DNA of 64,000 bases from Stenotrophomonas rhizophila (GCF_007667275.1 NZ_VDQT01000005.1:366150-430149); one strand, 5' to 3'. Numbered from the stretch's first letter, positions 54,450 through 63,270 are shown. Numbers and translations are program-made. Notes: generated from the letters alone by a model not told the origin.

Positions 54450-54526
54450 AGGGGCGTCGCCAAGAGGCCCAAGGCACCAGGTTTTGATCCTGGCATTCGG
54501 AGGTTCGAATCCTCCCGCCCCTGCCA
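54450..54526 (+). tRNA. tRNA-Gln (UUG)
   Basis: 77 nt including encoded CCA. Acceptor AGGGGCG pairs with CGCCCCT; anticodon loop TTTTGAT (TTG) on a CCAGG/CCTGG stem; T-arm GGAGG-TTCGAAT-CCTCC. Begins 9 bp after the ispE stop, so probably processed from the ispE transcript. Confidence 0.98.
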
Positions 54527-54660
54527 CTTGCGGACGCCAACCGCGTTCCATGCGCATGCTGCGCGGACACGGTTGAACGGCCGCGGTGTTGTCACCGCAG
54601 ACGTCCTCGGGCGCCCGCGGCAGAGTTCTCCGCCAATCGCTCCCGCCCGAGACCGTCATG

Positions 54661-55620
54661 ATGCAAGAACACCCGAACCTGCTGGTATTTTCCGGCAACG
54701 CCAACAAGCGCCTTGCGCAGAGCATCTGCAAGGAGCTGGGGGTGCGACCGGGCAAGGCATTGGTGTCGCGCTTCTCCGACGGGGAAGTGCAGGTCGAAAT
54801 CGAAGAGAACGTCCGCAAGCAGGACGTCTTCGTGATCCAGCCGACCTGCGCGCCCAGCGCGGAAAACCTGATGGAACTGCTGGTCCTGATCGATGCGCTC
54901 AAGCGCGCCTCGGTCAACAGTGTCACCGCCGTGGTGCCGTATTTCGGCTACTCGCGCCAGGATCGCCGCATGCGTTCCTCGCGCGTGCCGATCACCGCCA
55001 AGGTCGCCGCCAAGATGTTCAGCGCCGTGGGCGCCGACCGCGTCCTGACGGTGGACCTGCATGCCGACCAGATCCAGGGGTTCTTCGACATGCCGGTGGA
55101 CAACGTGTATGCCTCGCCGCTGCTGCTCGCCGATATCTGGCGCGCCTACGGCACCGAAAACCTGATCGTGGTGTCCCCGGACGTGGGTGGCGTGGTGCGT
55201 GCGCGCGCCGTGGCCAAGCGCCTGGACGACGCCGACCTGGCGATCATCGACAAGCGCCGGCCGCGCGCCAACGTCTCCACCGTGATGAACATCATCGGTG
55301 ACGTCGAAGGCAAGACCTGCGTGATGGTCGATGACATCGTCGATACCGCCGGCACCCTGTGCGCGGCCGCCGCGGCGCTGAAGGCGCGTGGCGCGCTCAA
55401 GGTGGCGGCATACTGCACCCACGCCGTGCTCTCGGGCCCGGCGGTGGACAACATCAACAACTCCCAGCTCGACGAGCTGGTGGTGACCGACACCATCCCG
55501 CTGCGTGAAGAGGCGCGGGTGTGCAGCAAGATCCGCCAGCTCAGCGTGGCGGAAATGCTGGCCGAGACGATGCGCCGCATCGCCTTCGGCGAGTCGGTCA
55601 GCTCGCTGTACGTGGATTGA
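54661..55620 (+). CDS. prs: Ribose-phosphate pyrophosphokinase
   Basis: Makes PRPP from ribose-5-P and ATP for nucleotide, His and Trp synthesis. 319 aa; LVFSGNANKRLAQ N-terminus, SRQDRRMRSSRVPI, and PRPP loop VMVDDIVDTAGT. ATGATG offers 54658 or 54661; the second gives the usual length. No good ribosome site for either. Confidence 0.96.
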   Translation: MQEHPNLLVFSGNANKRLAQSICKELGVRPGKALVSRFSDGEVQVEIEENVRKQDVFVIQPTCAPSAENLMELLVLIDALKRASVNSVTAVVPYFGYSRQDRRMRSSRVPITAKVAAKMFSAVGADRVLTVDLHADQIQGFFDMPVDNVYASPLLLADIWRAYGTENLIVVSPDVGGVVRARAVAKRLDDADLAIIDKRRPRANVSTVMNIIGDVEGKTCVMVDDIVDTAGTLCAAAAALKARGALKVAAYCTHAVLSGPAVDNINNSQLDELVVTDTIPLREEARVCSKIRQLSVAEMLAETMRRIAFGESVSSLYVD

Positions 55621-55729
55621 TTTTTTCCTGGCGGCCGGCAACGGCAGCCAGGGCCCCGGGTACGTCTGGTCGCGGACGTGCCTTTCATCGCCAAGCCACT
55701 CCGGCAAGGCAACAACTGGTAGAAGAAAA

Positions 55730-56347
55730 ATGTCGAAGACCCATGAAATCAAGGTCACCAAGCGTGAACTGCAGCGTAAGGGTGCGAGCCGCCGCCTGCG
55801 TCACGCCGGTGTGATCCCGGCCATCGTGTACGGTGGCAACGCCGAACCGGTCGCCATCAGCCTGGACCACAACGCTACCTGGCTTGCCCAGCAGAACGAG
55901 TGGTTCTACTCGTCGATCCTGGACCTGAACCTGGACGGCCAGATCACCAAGGTCCTGCTGCGTGACATGCAGCGCCACCCGCACAAGCAGCTGATCATGC
56001 ATCTGGACTTCCTGCGCGTGGACGAGAACCAGGCCCTGACCGCTTCGGTGCCGCTGCACTTCATCAACGAAGACACCTCGCCGGCCGGCAAGGCTGCCGA
56101 CGTCGTGGTCACCCACGAACTGAAGGAAGTGACCATCACCTGCCTGCCGAAGGACCTGCCGGAATCGATCGACGTCGATCTGGCCGAGCTGGCCTCGGGC
56201 GACGTGATCAAGCTGTCGGACATCAAGCTGCCGAAGGGCGTGACCATCCCGGCCCTGGCCCTGGGCAAGGACCACGACGATGCGATCGTGACCGCCAAGA
56301 CCGGCAAGGTCGATGCGGCCGACGAAGAAGCACCGGCTGCAGAGTAA
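55730..56347 (+). CDS. rplY: Large ribosomal subunit protein bL25 (Ctc form)
   Basis: 205 aa: N-terminal 5S rRNA-binding L25 domain (about 1-95) plus C-terminal TL5/Ctc beta domain (about 96-185) and an acidic Glu/Ala tail. AAGAAG lies before ATG at 55730. Followed by a strong hairpin, then pth. Confidence 0.97.
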   Translation: MSKTHEIKVTKRELQRKGASRRLRHAGVIPAIVYGGNAEPVAISLDHNATWLAQQNEWFYSSILDLNLDGQITKVLLRDMQRHPHKQLIMHLDFLRVDENQALTASVPLHFINEDTSPAGKAADVVVTHELKEVTITCLPKDLPESIDVDLAELASGDVIKLSDIKLPKGVTIPALALGKDHDDAIVTAKTGKVDAADEEAPAAE

Positions 56348-56354
56348 GTACCTG

Positions 56355-56382
56355 CGGCGCCTGCCCCCCGGGGCAGGCGCCG
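56355..56382 (+). terminator. Hairpin after rplY
   Basis: 12-bp perfect GGCGCCTGCCCC / GGGGCAGGCGCC, very short loop, then GTTTCTG. GC-rich terminator with a weak T-tract. Confidence 0.75.
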
Positions 56383-56391
56383 TTTCTGTAT

Positions 56392-56412
56392 GTACCGGCA
56401 CAGGGCCGGTAC
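56392..56412 (+). repeat. Hairpin just upstream of the pth ribosome site
   Basis: GTACCGGC / GCCGGTAC with 5-nt loop ACAGG, ending 15 nt before the pth ATG. REP-like but without a GTAG head. Could hinder or set pth translation. Confidence 0.6.
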
Positions 56413-56427
56413 CGACGAAGAAGAGTG

Positions 56428-57006
56428 ATGACAGGATTGCGACTGATCGTTGGTCTGGGCAACCCCGGACCCGAGCACGCCCAGACCCGGCACAATGCCG
56501 GGTTTCGTTTCATTGACGCCCTGGCCGCCCAGGCCGGCGCGCGCTGGAACGTGGACAGCAAACTGTTCGGTGAGACCGCGAAGGTCGACATCGCCGGGCA
56601 GCCGGTGTGGCTGCTCAAGCCCGCCACCTTCATGAACCTCAGCGGCAAGTCGGTCACCGCCGCGCAGCGTTTCTGGAAGATCGAGCCCGAGGAAACCCTG
56701 CTGGCCCACGACGAACTGGACCTGCCGCCCGGCGTGGCCCGGTTGAAGTTCGATGGCGGCCACGGTGGCCAGAATGGCCTGCGCGATACCATCCGCCTGC
56801 TCGGCCATGGCCGGTTCCACCGGCTCCGCATCGGCATCGGCCATCCCGGCCACAAGGACCGTGTGGTGCCGTGGGTGCTGGGTCGCGCCGGCAAGGACGA
56901 CGATGTGCTGATCGGCCATGCGGTGGATGACGCGATCGATGTACTGCCGCTGGCAGTGAAGGGCGATTTCAGCGAGGCGATGAAGCGCCTGCACACCCCG
57001 AAGTAA
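56428..57006 (+). CDS. pth: Peptidyl-tRNA hydrolase
   Basis: Releases tRNA from peptidyl-tRNA dropped by ribosomes. 192 aa; VGLGNPGPEHAQTRHNAGF with catalytic His22, KPATFMNLSGKSV and HDELDLPPG. A GTG at 56425 is an alternative start one codon upstream. rplY-pth-ychF order is typical. Confidence 0.96.
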   Translation: MTGLRLIVGLGNPGPEHAQTRHNAGFRFIDALAAQAGARWNVDSKLFGETAKVDIAGQPVWLLKPATFMNLSGKSVTAAQRFWKIEPEETLLAHDELDLPPGVARLKFDGGHGGQNGLRDTIRLLGHGRFHRLRIGIGHPGHKDRVVPWVLGRAGKDDDVLIGHAVDDAIDVLPLAVKGDFSEAMKRLHTPK

Positions 57007-57015
57007 CGTCCGCCG

Positions 57016-57040
57016 GTAGGTACCGACCGTTGGTCGGTAC
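57016..57040 (+). repeat. SMAG-type REP between pth and ychF
   Basis: GTAGGTACCGACCGTTGG palindrome, 10 bp after the pth stop, inside an otherwise co-directional pth-ychF pair. Confidence 0.9.
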
Positions 57041-57112
57041 GGAGAATGATTGGAAAAACCGCGCCCAACGTCGCCGTTTCCCCAATCACTTTCACCCCAG
57101 AGGTTGTCAAAG

Positions 57113-58204
57113 ATGGGTATCAAATGCGGCATCGTCGGCCTGCCCAATGTCGGCAAGTCGACCCTGTTCAACGCGCTGACCAAGGCGGGCATCGCCGCGG
57201 CCAATTTCCCGTTCTGCACGATCGAGCCGAACGTCGGCATCGTGCCGGTGCCCGATCCGCGCCTGAATGAGCTGGCGGCGATCATCAACCCGCAGAAGGT
57301 CATTCCGACCGCGGTGGAGTTCGTCGACATCGCCGGCCTGGTCGCGGGCGCGGCGAGCGGCGAAGGCCTGGGCAACAAGTTCCTGGCGCACATCCGCGAA
57401 GTGGATGCGATCACCCACGTGGTGCGCTGCTTCGAGAACGCCGACGTGATCCACGTCAACAACAAGGTCGATCCGATCTCGGACATCGAGACCATCGATA
57501 TCGAGCTGGCCCTGGCCGACCTGGACAGCGTCGAGAAGGCGCTCAACCGCGCCGAGCGCGCGGCCAAGGGCGGTGACAAGGAGGCAGCGGCGCGCAAGCC
57601 GGTGCTGGCGAAGTTGCAGGCGGCACTGGCGGACGGCAAGGCCGGGCGTTCGGTGGGCCTGGACGACGAAGAGAAGGCGTTGGTGCGCGACCTGTTCCTG
57701 CTGACCCTCAAGCCGGTGATGTACATCGCCAATGTGCTGGAGGACGGCTTCGAGAACAACCCGCACCTGGACGCCGTGCGCGCCCATGCCGCTGCGGAGG
57801 GTGCGCAGGTGGTGCCGGTATCGGCGGCGATCGAGGAAGAGCTGTCCCAGCTGGACGATGAAGACCGCGACACGTTCCTGACTGACCTGGGACTGACCGA
57901 GCCGGGCCTGAACCGCGTGATCAACGCAGCTTACAGCCTGCTGGGCCTGCAGACCTACTTCACTGCCGGCGTCAAGGAAGTCCGCGCCTGGACCGTGCGC
58001 AAGGGTGCGACCGCGCCGCAGGCTGCTGCGGTGATCCACACCGACTTCGAGAAGGGCTTCATCCGCGCCGAAACCATCGCGTATGACGACTTCATCAAGT
58101 ACAAGGGCGAAGCCGGCGCCAAGGAAGCGGGTCGCCTGCGCCTGGAAGGCAAGGAGTACCGCGTCCAGGAGGGCGACATCCTGCACTTCCGCTTCAACGT
58201 CTGA
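57113..58204 (+). CDS. ychF: Redox-regulated ATPase YchF
   Basis: 363-aa Obg-family P-loop protein that hydrolyses ATP rather than GTP. GLPNVGKS at 9-16, DIAGLVAGAASGEGLGNKFL switch region, coiled-coil insertion around 125-200 and C-terminal TGS domain (about 280-363). An open frame from 57050 is rejected because family proteins begin MGIKCGIVGLPN. Confidence 0.97.
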   Translation: MGIKCGIVGLPNVGKSTLFNALTKAGIAAANFPFCTIEPNVGIVPVPDPRLNELAAIINPQKVIPTAVEFVDIAGLVAGAASGEGLGNKFLAHIREVDAITHVVRCFENADVIHVNNKVDPISDIETIDIELALADLDSVEKALNRAERAAKGGDKEAAARKPVLAKLQAALADGKAGRSVGLDDEEKALVRDLFLLTLKPVMYIANVLEDGFENNPHLDAVRAHAAAEGAQVVPVSAAIEEELSQLDDEDRDTFLTDLGLTEPGLNRVINAAYSLLGLQTYFTAGVKEVRAWTVRKGATAPQAAAVIHTDFEKGFIRAETIAYDDFIKYKGEAGAKEAGRLRLEGKEYRVQEGDILHFRFNV

Positions 58205-58227
58205 TCACCCAGACGCTTGATGCACGC

Positions 58228-58252
58228 AACGCCCCGCCTTGAGCGGGGCGTT
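58228..58252 (+). terminator. Intrinsic terminator of ychF
   Basis: 10-bp perfect stem AACGCCCCGC / GCGGGGCGTT, loop CTTGA, followed by TTGCGTTTG. Confidence 0.88.
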
Positions 58253-58262
58253 TGCGTTTGTG

Positions 58263-58486
58263 CTGGACAATAATTCGCCACGCCTCGAAAGCATTGCGCG
58301 ACAGGCTTCAACCGACTTGTCCACAACAAACTCCCACGGCTTTCCACGTTGCGTGTGGAAAACCCGCCGTTCGCCTGGACAAATAATCACCACGCATCCA
58401 GGACCGTTGCAGCGCGGGGCTCACGCAGGGTTGTCCACAGCTAACTCCCACCGCTCTCCACGACCCCTGTGGAGAACCTGCATCCA
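58263..58486. repeat. Tandem pair of ~112-bp structured repeats with DnaA-box-like motifs
   Basis: Unit 1 from 58263 and unit 2 from 58375 share CTGGACAA, CACGC, TTGTCCACA, AACTCCCAC and TCCACG in order. Each unit has an outer inverted pair TGGACAA / TTGTCCA (58264-58323; 58376-58437) and then a hairpin: TTTCCAC / GTGGAAA in unit 1 (58341-58361), TCTCCAC / GTGGAGA in unit 2 (58455-58475). The stem differs by one compensated base pair. TTGTCCACA (58317, 58431) and the complement of TTTTCCACA (58354) resemble DnaA boxes. Confidence 0.75.
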
Positions 58487-58492
58487 ATCGAC

Positions 58493-58517
58493 GTAGAGCC
58501 GGGCCCTGCCCGGCTGC
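58493..58517 (+). repeat. SMAG-type REP
   Basis: GTAGAGCCGGGCCCTGCC class palindrome, 16 bp before the start of composite repeat B. Confidence 0.92.
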
Positions 58518-58533
58518 CTCAGCACGCGATCCC

Positions 58534-58834
58534 GTAGAGCCGGGCTCTGCCCGGCTGCTTCACGCATCTGGGCGAACACCCCTTTTGCAACGATTTCCTG
58601 GCTTAGGCGGGACGGTGCGGGTTTCCGGGGGACGCCGTGAACCCATCCTTGGGGGCTTGTAGAAAACATCCATGTTTTCTACACCCCCGGAAACCCGCCC
58701 CGACCCACCTTTTGACAGTGTGTCGTTGCCATGGGAAACGCGGGGACGGCTGTTGGCCGTCAATCATCTCAATCAAGGTCATGCGTTACCGGACGTTGAT
58801 GGATGCACGGCGGTTGTTTGGGAACCAACCCTAC
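58534..58834 (+). repeat. REP-bounded composite structured repeat, copy B
   Basis: Same layout as copy A. Left REP 58534-58558; outer stem GCGGGTTTCCGGGGG (58617-58631) with its complement at 58684-58698; inner hairpin arms GTAGAAAACAT at 58659-58682; right inverted REP reading GTAGGGTTGGTTCCC at 58810-58834. Relative to copy A, three stem base pairs are replaced on both sides. Confidence 0.85.
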
Positions 58835-58840
58835 CGGCGA

Positions 58841-59080
58841 TGCCGGAGCATGCCGGGCAACGGGCGTTCCGCTCCTCCCTTGGCCACCGGCAAACTGTCA
58901 GAGGGTCGGCGGGTGTGGGTTTGCGGGACCGTAGAAAACATGGATGTTTTCTACGAGCCTACAAGGACGTATTTACGGCGTGTCCCGCAGACCCCCACCC
59001 GACGGCCCAAGCCAGGTACGTTCGCAAAGCAGGGCTGTTCGCCCAGATGCATGAAGCAGCCGGGCAGAGCCCGGCTCCAC
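58841..59080 (-). repeat. Composite structured repeat, copy C (inverted)
   Basis: Reads on the minus strand: a REP with GTGG head (59056-59080), the outer stem (GGGTTTGCGGGAC 58917-58929 with 58982-58994, one T-G wobble), the inner hairpin (58931-58954) and the downstream tail. It lacks its own right-hand REP and abuts copy B tail to tail. Confidence 0.82.
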
Positions 59081-59097
59081 GGAAATAACGCAATCCC

Positions 59098-61836
59098 TTA
59101 CAGCGCAGACCCACCAAACTTGTGCGTGTACTGCAGGTTCAACTGCCGGCCCACCGTATCGAACCAGGACACGTCGTAATACGGGTAAGACGTATAGGTC
59201 GCATCCTTCGGCGGCATCTTGTTGAACAGGTTCACCACCGACAGCGACAGGCGCGAGTGATCGTCGAAGCGGTACTGCACCGACAGGTTGTAGCGGTAGG
59301 TCGCCTTCATCCACGGGCTGTCGCCGCTTTCCGGATCGAAGCTCTGGTCGTAGCTGTCATAGGTCGGCAACTTGCCCAGCCGCGAACCGTACAGCGTGGT
59401 CGACCACGCCGCGTTCTCCCAGGTGAGGCTGGCACTGGTCTTGGTGCGCGGAATGTCGAAGCCACTGTTGACCGCGAACTGGTCCTCAACCACGTCGCCG
59501 GCGAACTGCTGGAAATCATGGCGCTGCACCCAGGTGTGGTTGCCGCTCAGGATGAAATCCCCGAAGCCCGTGGTGAGGCGGTAGCGCAGGCCCACGTCAA
59601 TCCCGCGGGTGGTTTCGCGGGCGATGTTGATCGGGCTCACATGCACCCCGTACAGCCGGCCGTCATCGGTACGCGTCACCCGGTTGATCGCATCCACGCA
59701 GGTTGGCGACGCCGCATCGGCGTTGCCCAGGCGGCAGGCCGCCTCGTCGCGCAGGATCGTGCTCACGTCCATGTCCTGCACCTGGTCGCGCATGTCGATG
59801 TCGAACCAGTCCACCGACAGGTCCAGACCCAGTGCCGGCGACCACACCAGCCCCGCGCTCCACGACGTGCTGGTTTCCGGATCCAGCTGGCGGTTGCCCT
59901 GGCGCGTGCGGATCAGGTTCTCCTCGTAATCCGAGCAGTCGTCCGCCCCATCCACCGCGCATGCATAGTAGTCATTGGCGCTGGTTTCATCGTTGCCCGG
60001 ACCGGCATAGACGTAGTGCAGGTCCGGCGCGCGGAACGCGGTGCCATACGAACCACGCACCAGCAGCGACTCGATCGGGCGCCACTCGATGCCGCCGCTC
60101 CACGTTGCCTTGCCGATCGTATTGCCCGAATAGCGATACTGGTCGAAGCGGCCCGCCACGCTCACGTTGAGCGTCTCGTGCAGCGGCAGGCGCAGCTCGG
60201 CCGCGGTGGCCCAGCGGTTGCGGCTGCCGTGGCCGTCCGAGTCCTTCCAGCTGTAGTAGTAGTATTCCGTGGCCAGCGGGTCCGGGTTCAACGCGTACGA
60301 CTGGTTGCCGAACTCGGCCGTGGCCGCGAAGCCCGCCTTGCCGCCCGCCAGCTCGAACAGCTCGCCATTGGTCAAGGTAAGCGCCGCAGTGTCGGTGCGC
60401 GACTTCGGCGTGTACGTGGTACGCGCGGAAATGGAGTCGTATTCGGCGCGGGTCAGCGGCTGGTACAGGCGCGCCGGGTCGGCGTTGTAGATCGGGAAGC
60501 CGTCATCGTCCTCACCCAGCTGCGGGCCCAGGAACAGGTCATTGGCCTTGGCCGCGATGATCTGCGGCCAACGGATCGACGACTGGTACTGCGAATGGCT
60601 CAGCGATGCCTCGTAGTCCCAGGCCGCACCCAGCGAGCCCTTGAACCCGGTGGTGACGCTGAATGTCTTCTGCGTGCTGCGGATCATCCCGTTGCGCAGC
60701 CCGCCCATTTCCTCCGGCGAGAACTGGCGCTGCCAGAACTCCACCTGGTCCGTGGCCTGGTTATGGAAGTAGCCGTCCTCGTTGCCGTCGGCCGCCATCA
60801 GGCCCCACTGGGTCACATCGCGCATCAGGGCAATGTCGTGGTAGCCCAGCTGCACGTCGGCGAACCATTCGGCGCCATTGTCGAAGCCGTAACGCAGCGC
60901 CGCATAGCCGTTGGCGCCGCGGCGCTCGCTCAGGATCGTGCCGTAGCCGATCGAACGGTCGCTGCCGCAGTAGAAACCGTAGCGCGGACGCTCGGCATGG
61001 TAAGTGCTGCCACGGTTCTGACCAGCCAGCGCATCGCAGGTGGCCTGGCCCGGGTCCAGGTAATCGTCGTTGTAGTCCGTGCGCAGCCATGCCCGGCGTG
61101 CCGCGCGCGCACTTTCGGTGGGCGCGTCCCGGGTTGAGTCCTGCTGCGCGCGCTCATACGCCCACAGCGGCACCTGCGACTGCAGTTCCACGCTGTAGAC
61201 CGCGCTGAAGCGGCCGCGGTCGTAGCCACTGGCGATGCTCATGTCGAACGACTCGCCGCCCCCCTCCGTGGTGGTGCCCATGCGCACATCGACCGTGGTT
61301 CCATCGACCTGCTTCTTCAGGATGAAGTTGACCACGCCGGCGATCGCATCCGAACCATAGATCGCCGATGCGCTGCCGGTCAGTACCTCGATCCGCTCGA
61401 TCATGCCCAGCGGAATGTTCGACACATCGGTGAAGTTGCTGCGGCCCTGGAACGGCATCGGGAAATCGGCGATGCGCCGGCCGTTGACCAGCACCAGCGT
61501 GTGGTTCGGGCCCAGCCCGCGCAGGTCGACCTGCTGCGCGCCCGGCGAGAAGTCGGCGCCACTGGCCGACTGCTGGCTCTGGGTTTCGCCGCCGTTCTGG
61601 GTCATCGAACGCAGCACGTCCGGCACGCTGGTGAAGCCGCTCGCCTGGATCTGCTCGGCGGTGATCACCGTGACCGGGGCGGGGCCCTCGACCTGCGCAC
61701 GCGGGATGCGCGATCCGGTGACCTGCACCGTGTCCAGCTGCCGTACCTCCGAGGTGGCCGGGGCTTGGGCCGCCGCGGTAGCGGCCACACCCATCAACGC
61801 CAGCTGGATCGACCACGCCATCGCCTGTTTACGCAT
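59098..61836 (-). CDS. TonB-dependent outer-membrane receptor
   Basis: 912-aa receptor with signal peptide (IQLALMGVAATAAAQ), plug domain starting LDTVQVTGSRIPRAQVEG and running to about residue 170 (ASAIYGSDAIAGVVNFIL), then a 22-strand barrel ending in aromatic FGGSAL. Belongs to the Caulobacter/Xanthomonas-type receptors that take up carbohydrates or peptides; the ligand is unknown. Divergent from a periplasmic isoaspartyl peptidase, suggesting peptide uptake. Large upstream open-frame extension is spurious. Confidence 0.93.
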   Translation of the reverse strand: MRKQAMAWSIQLALMGVAATAAAQAPATSEVRQLDTVQVTGSRIPRAQVEGPAPVTVITAEQIQASGFTSVPDVLRSMTQNGGETQSQQSASGADFSPGAQQVDLRGLGPNHTLVLVNGRRIADFPMPFQGRSNFTDVSNIPLGMIERIEVLTGSASAIYGSDAIAGVVNFILKKQVDGTTVDVRMGTTTEGGGESFDMSIASGYDRGRFSAVYSVELQSQVPLWAYERAQQDSTRDAPTESARAARRAWLRTDYNDDYLDPGQATCDALAGQNRGSTYHAERPRYGFYCGSDRSIGYGTILSERRGANGYAALRYGFDNGAEWFADVQLGYHDIALMRDVTQWGLMAADGNEDGYFHNQATDQVEFWQRQFSPEEMGGLRNGMIRSTQKTFSVTTGFKGSLGAAWDYEASLSHSQYQSSIRWPQIIAAKANDLFLGPQLGEDDDGFPIYNADPARLYQPLTRAEYDSISARTTYTPKSRTDTAALTLTNGELFELAGGKAGFAATAEFGNQSYALNPDPLATEYYYYSWKDSDGHGSRNRWATAAELRLPLHETLNVSVAGRFDQYRYSGNTIGKATWSGGIEWRPIESLLVRGSYGTAFRAPDLHYVYAGPGNDETSANDYYACAVDGADDCSDYEENLIRTRQGNRQLDPETSTSWSAGLVWSPALGLDLSVDWFDIDMRDQVQDMDVSTILRDEAACRLGNADAASPTCVDAINRVTRTDDGRLYGVHVSPINIARETTRGIDVGLRYRLTTGFGDFILSGNHTWVQRHDFQQFAGDVVEDQFAVNSGFDIPRTKTSASLTWENAAWSTTLYGSRLGKLPTYDSYDQSFDPESGDSPWMKATYRYNLSVQYRFDDHSRLSLSVVNLFNKMPPKDATYTSYPYYDVSWFDTVGRQLNLQYTHKFGGSAL

Positions 61837-61998
61837 GAGGATTCTCAAGAAGGAAGCAGGCCTCGAGGGCGGCCTAAACCCCCATTCACATTCCGTGAAC
61901 GGACGGCGCGCATTTAACGCTCTTTTTACGTCTGCCGCCAGCGGGCAGCCTTCAGCAAGGTCCGGCATGATTAGCCATCGCCCGCGCCCGGTCACCCC

Positions 61999-63009
61999 AT
62001 GTCCCTTCCATCCTGCCTGCTGCTCTCCCTGTGCCTGCTCGGCCCGACCGCCCTGGCTGCCGAACCGGTCCTCGTCATCCACGGCGGGGCAGGGGTGCAG
62101 CGCAAGGACCTTTCCCCGGCCGAGGAAACGGCGGCGCGTGCGGCCCTGCGCCAGGCCCTGCTGCAGGGCCACCAGGCGCTGGCGGCGGGGCGCCCGGCAC
62201 TGGATGCGGTGACCGCCGCGATCACCGTGCTGGAAGACGACCCCACCTTCAACGCGGGAAAAGGCGCGGTATTCACCCATGACGGTCGCAACGAGCTGGA
62301 CGCCGCGCTGATGGACGGCGCCAGCCTCAAGGCCGGCGCCGTCGCCGGGGTGCAGCGCGTGCGCAATCCGATCCTGCTGGCCGAGGCGGTGATGCAGCAT
62401 TCGCCGCACGTGATGATGGTGGGGCAGGGGGCGGAGGCCTTCGCCGCCAGCCAGGGCATGACCCTGGTCGACCCCTCCTATTTCCGCACCGAAAAGCGCT
62501 GGCAGCAGCTGCAGCGTGCGCTGAAGGAAGAAGCCAGCGGCCAGGCCCATGCCGACCTCGAAACCGCCCGCCACTTCGGCACCGTGGGCGCCGTGGCGCT
62601 CGACGCCAACGGCCAGCTGGCAGCCGGCACCTCGACCGGTGGAATGACCAACAAGCGTTTCGGGCGCGTCGGCGACGCGCCGATCATCGGCGCCGGCACC
62701 TACGCCAACGCCACCTGTGCCGTATCGGGGACCGGCTGGGGCGAGTACTACATCCGTACCGCCGCCGCGCACGACATCTGCGCGCGCATGCAGTACCTGA
62801 AGCAGGGGCCCGAAGAGGCCGGTCGTGACGTGATCAACACGCGCATTCCCGCGCTGGGGGGCGACGGTGGCGCGATCGTGCTGTCCGCCGACGGGCGCGC
62901 GGCGACGCCGTTCAATACGCAGGGCATGTATCGCGGCTGGATCGGCACTGATGGCGTGCCGCACGTGGCCATCTTCGATGATGAAACGCTGCCGATGCCG
63001 GGCCAATGA
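61999..63009 (+). CDS. Periplasmic isoaspartyl peptidase / L-asparaginase (Ntn hydrolase)
   Basis: 336 aa with signal peptide (LLLSLCLLGPTALA). Glycosylasparaginase-family fold: HGGAG motif, FNAGKGAVFTHDG, and autoprocessing site HFG-TVGAVA with nucleophile Thr195. Cleaves beta-aspartyl peptides (IaaA-like). Export is unusual compared with E. coli IaaA, which is cytosolic. Divergent from the TonB receptor with 162 bp between. Confidence 0.92.
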   Translation: MSLPSCLLLSLCLLGPTALAAEPVLVIHGGAGVQRKDLSPAEETAARAALRQALLQGHQALAAGRPALDAVTAAITVLEDDPTFNAGKGAVFTHDGRNELDAALMDGASLKAGAVAGVQRVRNPILLAEAVMQHSPHVMMVGQGAEAFAASQGMTLVDPSYFRTEKRWQQLQRALKEEASGQAHADLETARHFGTVGAVALDANGQLAAGTSTGGMTNKRFGRVGDAPIIGAGTYANATCAVSGTGWGEYYIRTAAAHDICARMQYLKQGPEEAGRDVINTRIPALGGDGGAIVLSADGRAATPFNTQGMYRGWIGTDGVPHVAIFDDETLPMPGQ

Positions 63010-63061
63010 CCGCTGTCGGCGGGGCGATTGCAGATTCGTGTGAAAAAATTCAAAAAGGTTG

Positions 63062-63090
63062 TTGACAGAACCCGCATTCACCCCCAAAAT
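63062..63090 (+). promoter_or_regulatory. Strong sigma-70 promoter for the tRNA-tuf operon
   Basis: TTGACA at 63062-63067, 17-bp spacer, CAAAAT at 63085-63090, followed by GC-rich discriminator-like sequence and the first tRNA 57 bp on. Confidence 0.8.
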
Positions 63091-63146
63091 TCACGGCTCT
63101 TCCACCCCACACCGAAAACGCTTCGGCGCCAGGGACAGGGTGGTAA

Positions 63147-63232
63147 GGAGGGATACCCAAGCGGCCAACGGGGGCAGACTGTAAATCTGCTGGCTTACGC
63201 CTTCGGTGGTTCGAATCCACCTCCCTCCACCA
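63147..63232 (+). tRNA. tRNA-Tyr (GUA)
   Basis: 86 nt with long variable arm. Acceptor GGAGGGA / TCCCTCC, anticodon GTA in CTGTAAAT, encoded CCA. Confidence 0.98.
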
Positions 63233-63270
63233 GTTTCATGCAGTTTCAGGTTGTGGCAAGCGCTTCCGAT

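Larger units (their letters stand above)
58205..59097. other. 893-bp gene-free block of structured repeats
   Basis: Between ychF (+) and the TonB receptor (-). In order: ychF terminator, tandem 112-bp repeat, a single REP (58493-58517), composite repeat B and inverted composite repeat C. Open frames crossing it follow repeat symmetry and are rejected. Confidence 0.85.

Noticed and set aside
58637..59179. Open frames within the repeat block after ychF
   Set aside because: They follow REP symmetry, lack ribosome sites and change with repeat boundaries.
61837..63087. 390-residue N-terminal extension of the TonB receptor
   Set aside because: Antisense to the isoaspartyl peptidase gene; the receptor has a normal signal peptide from 61836.
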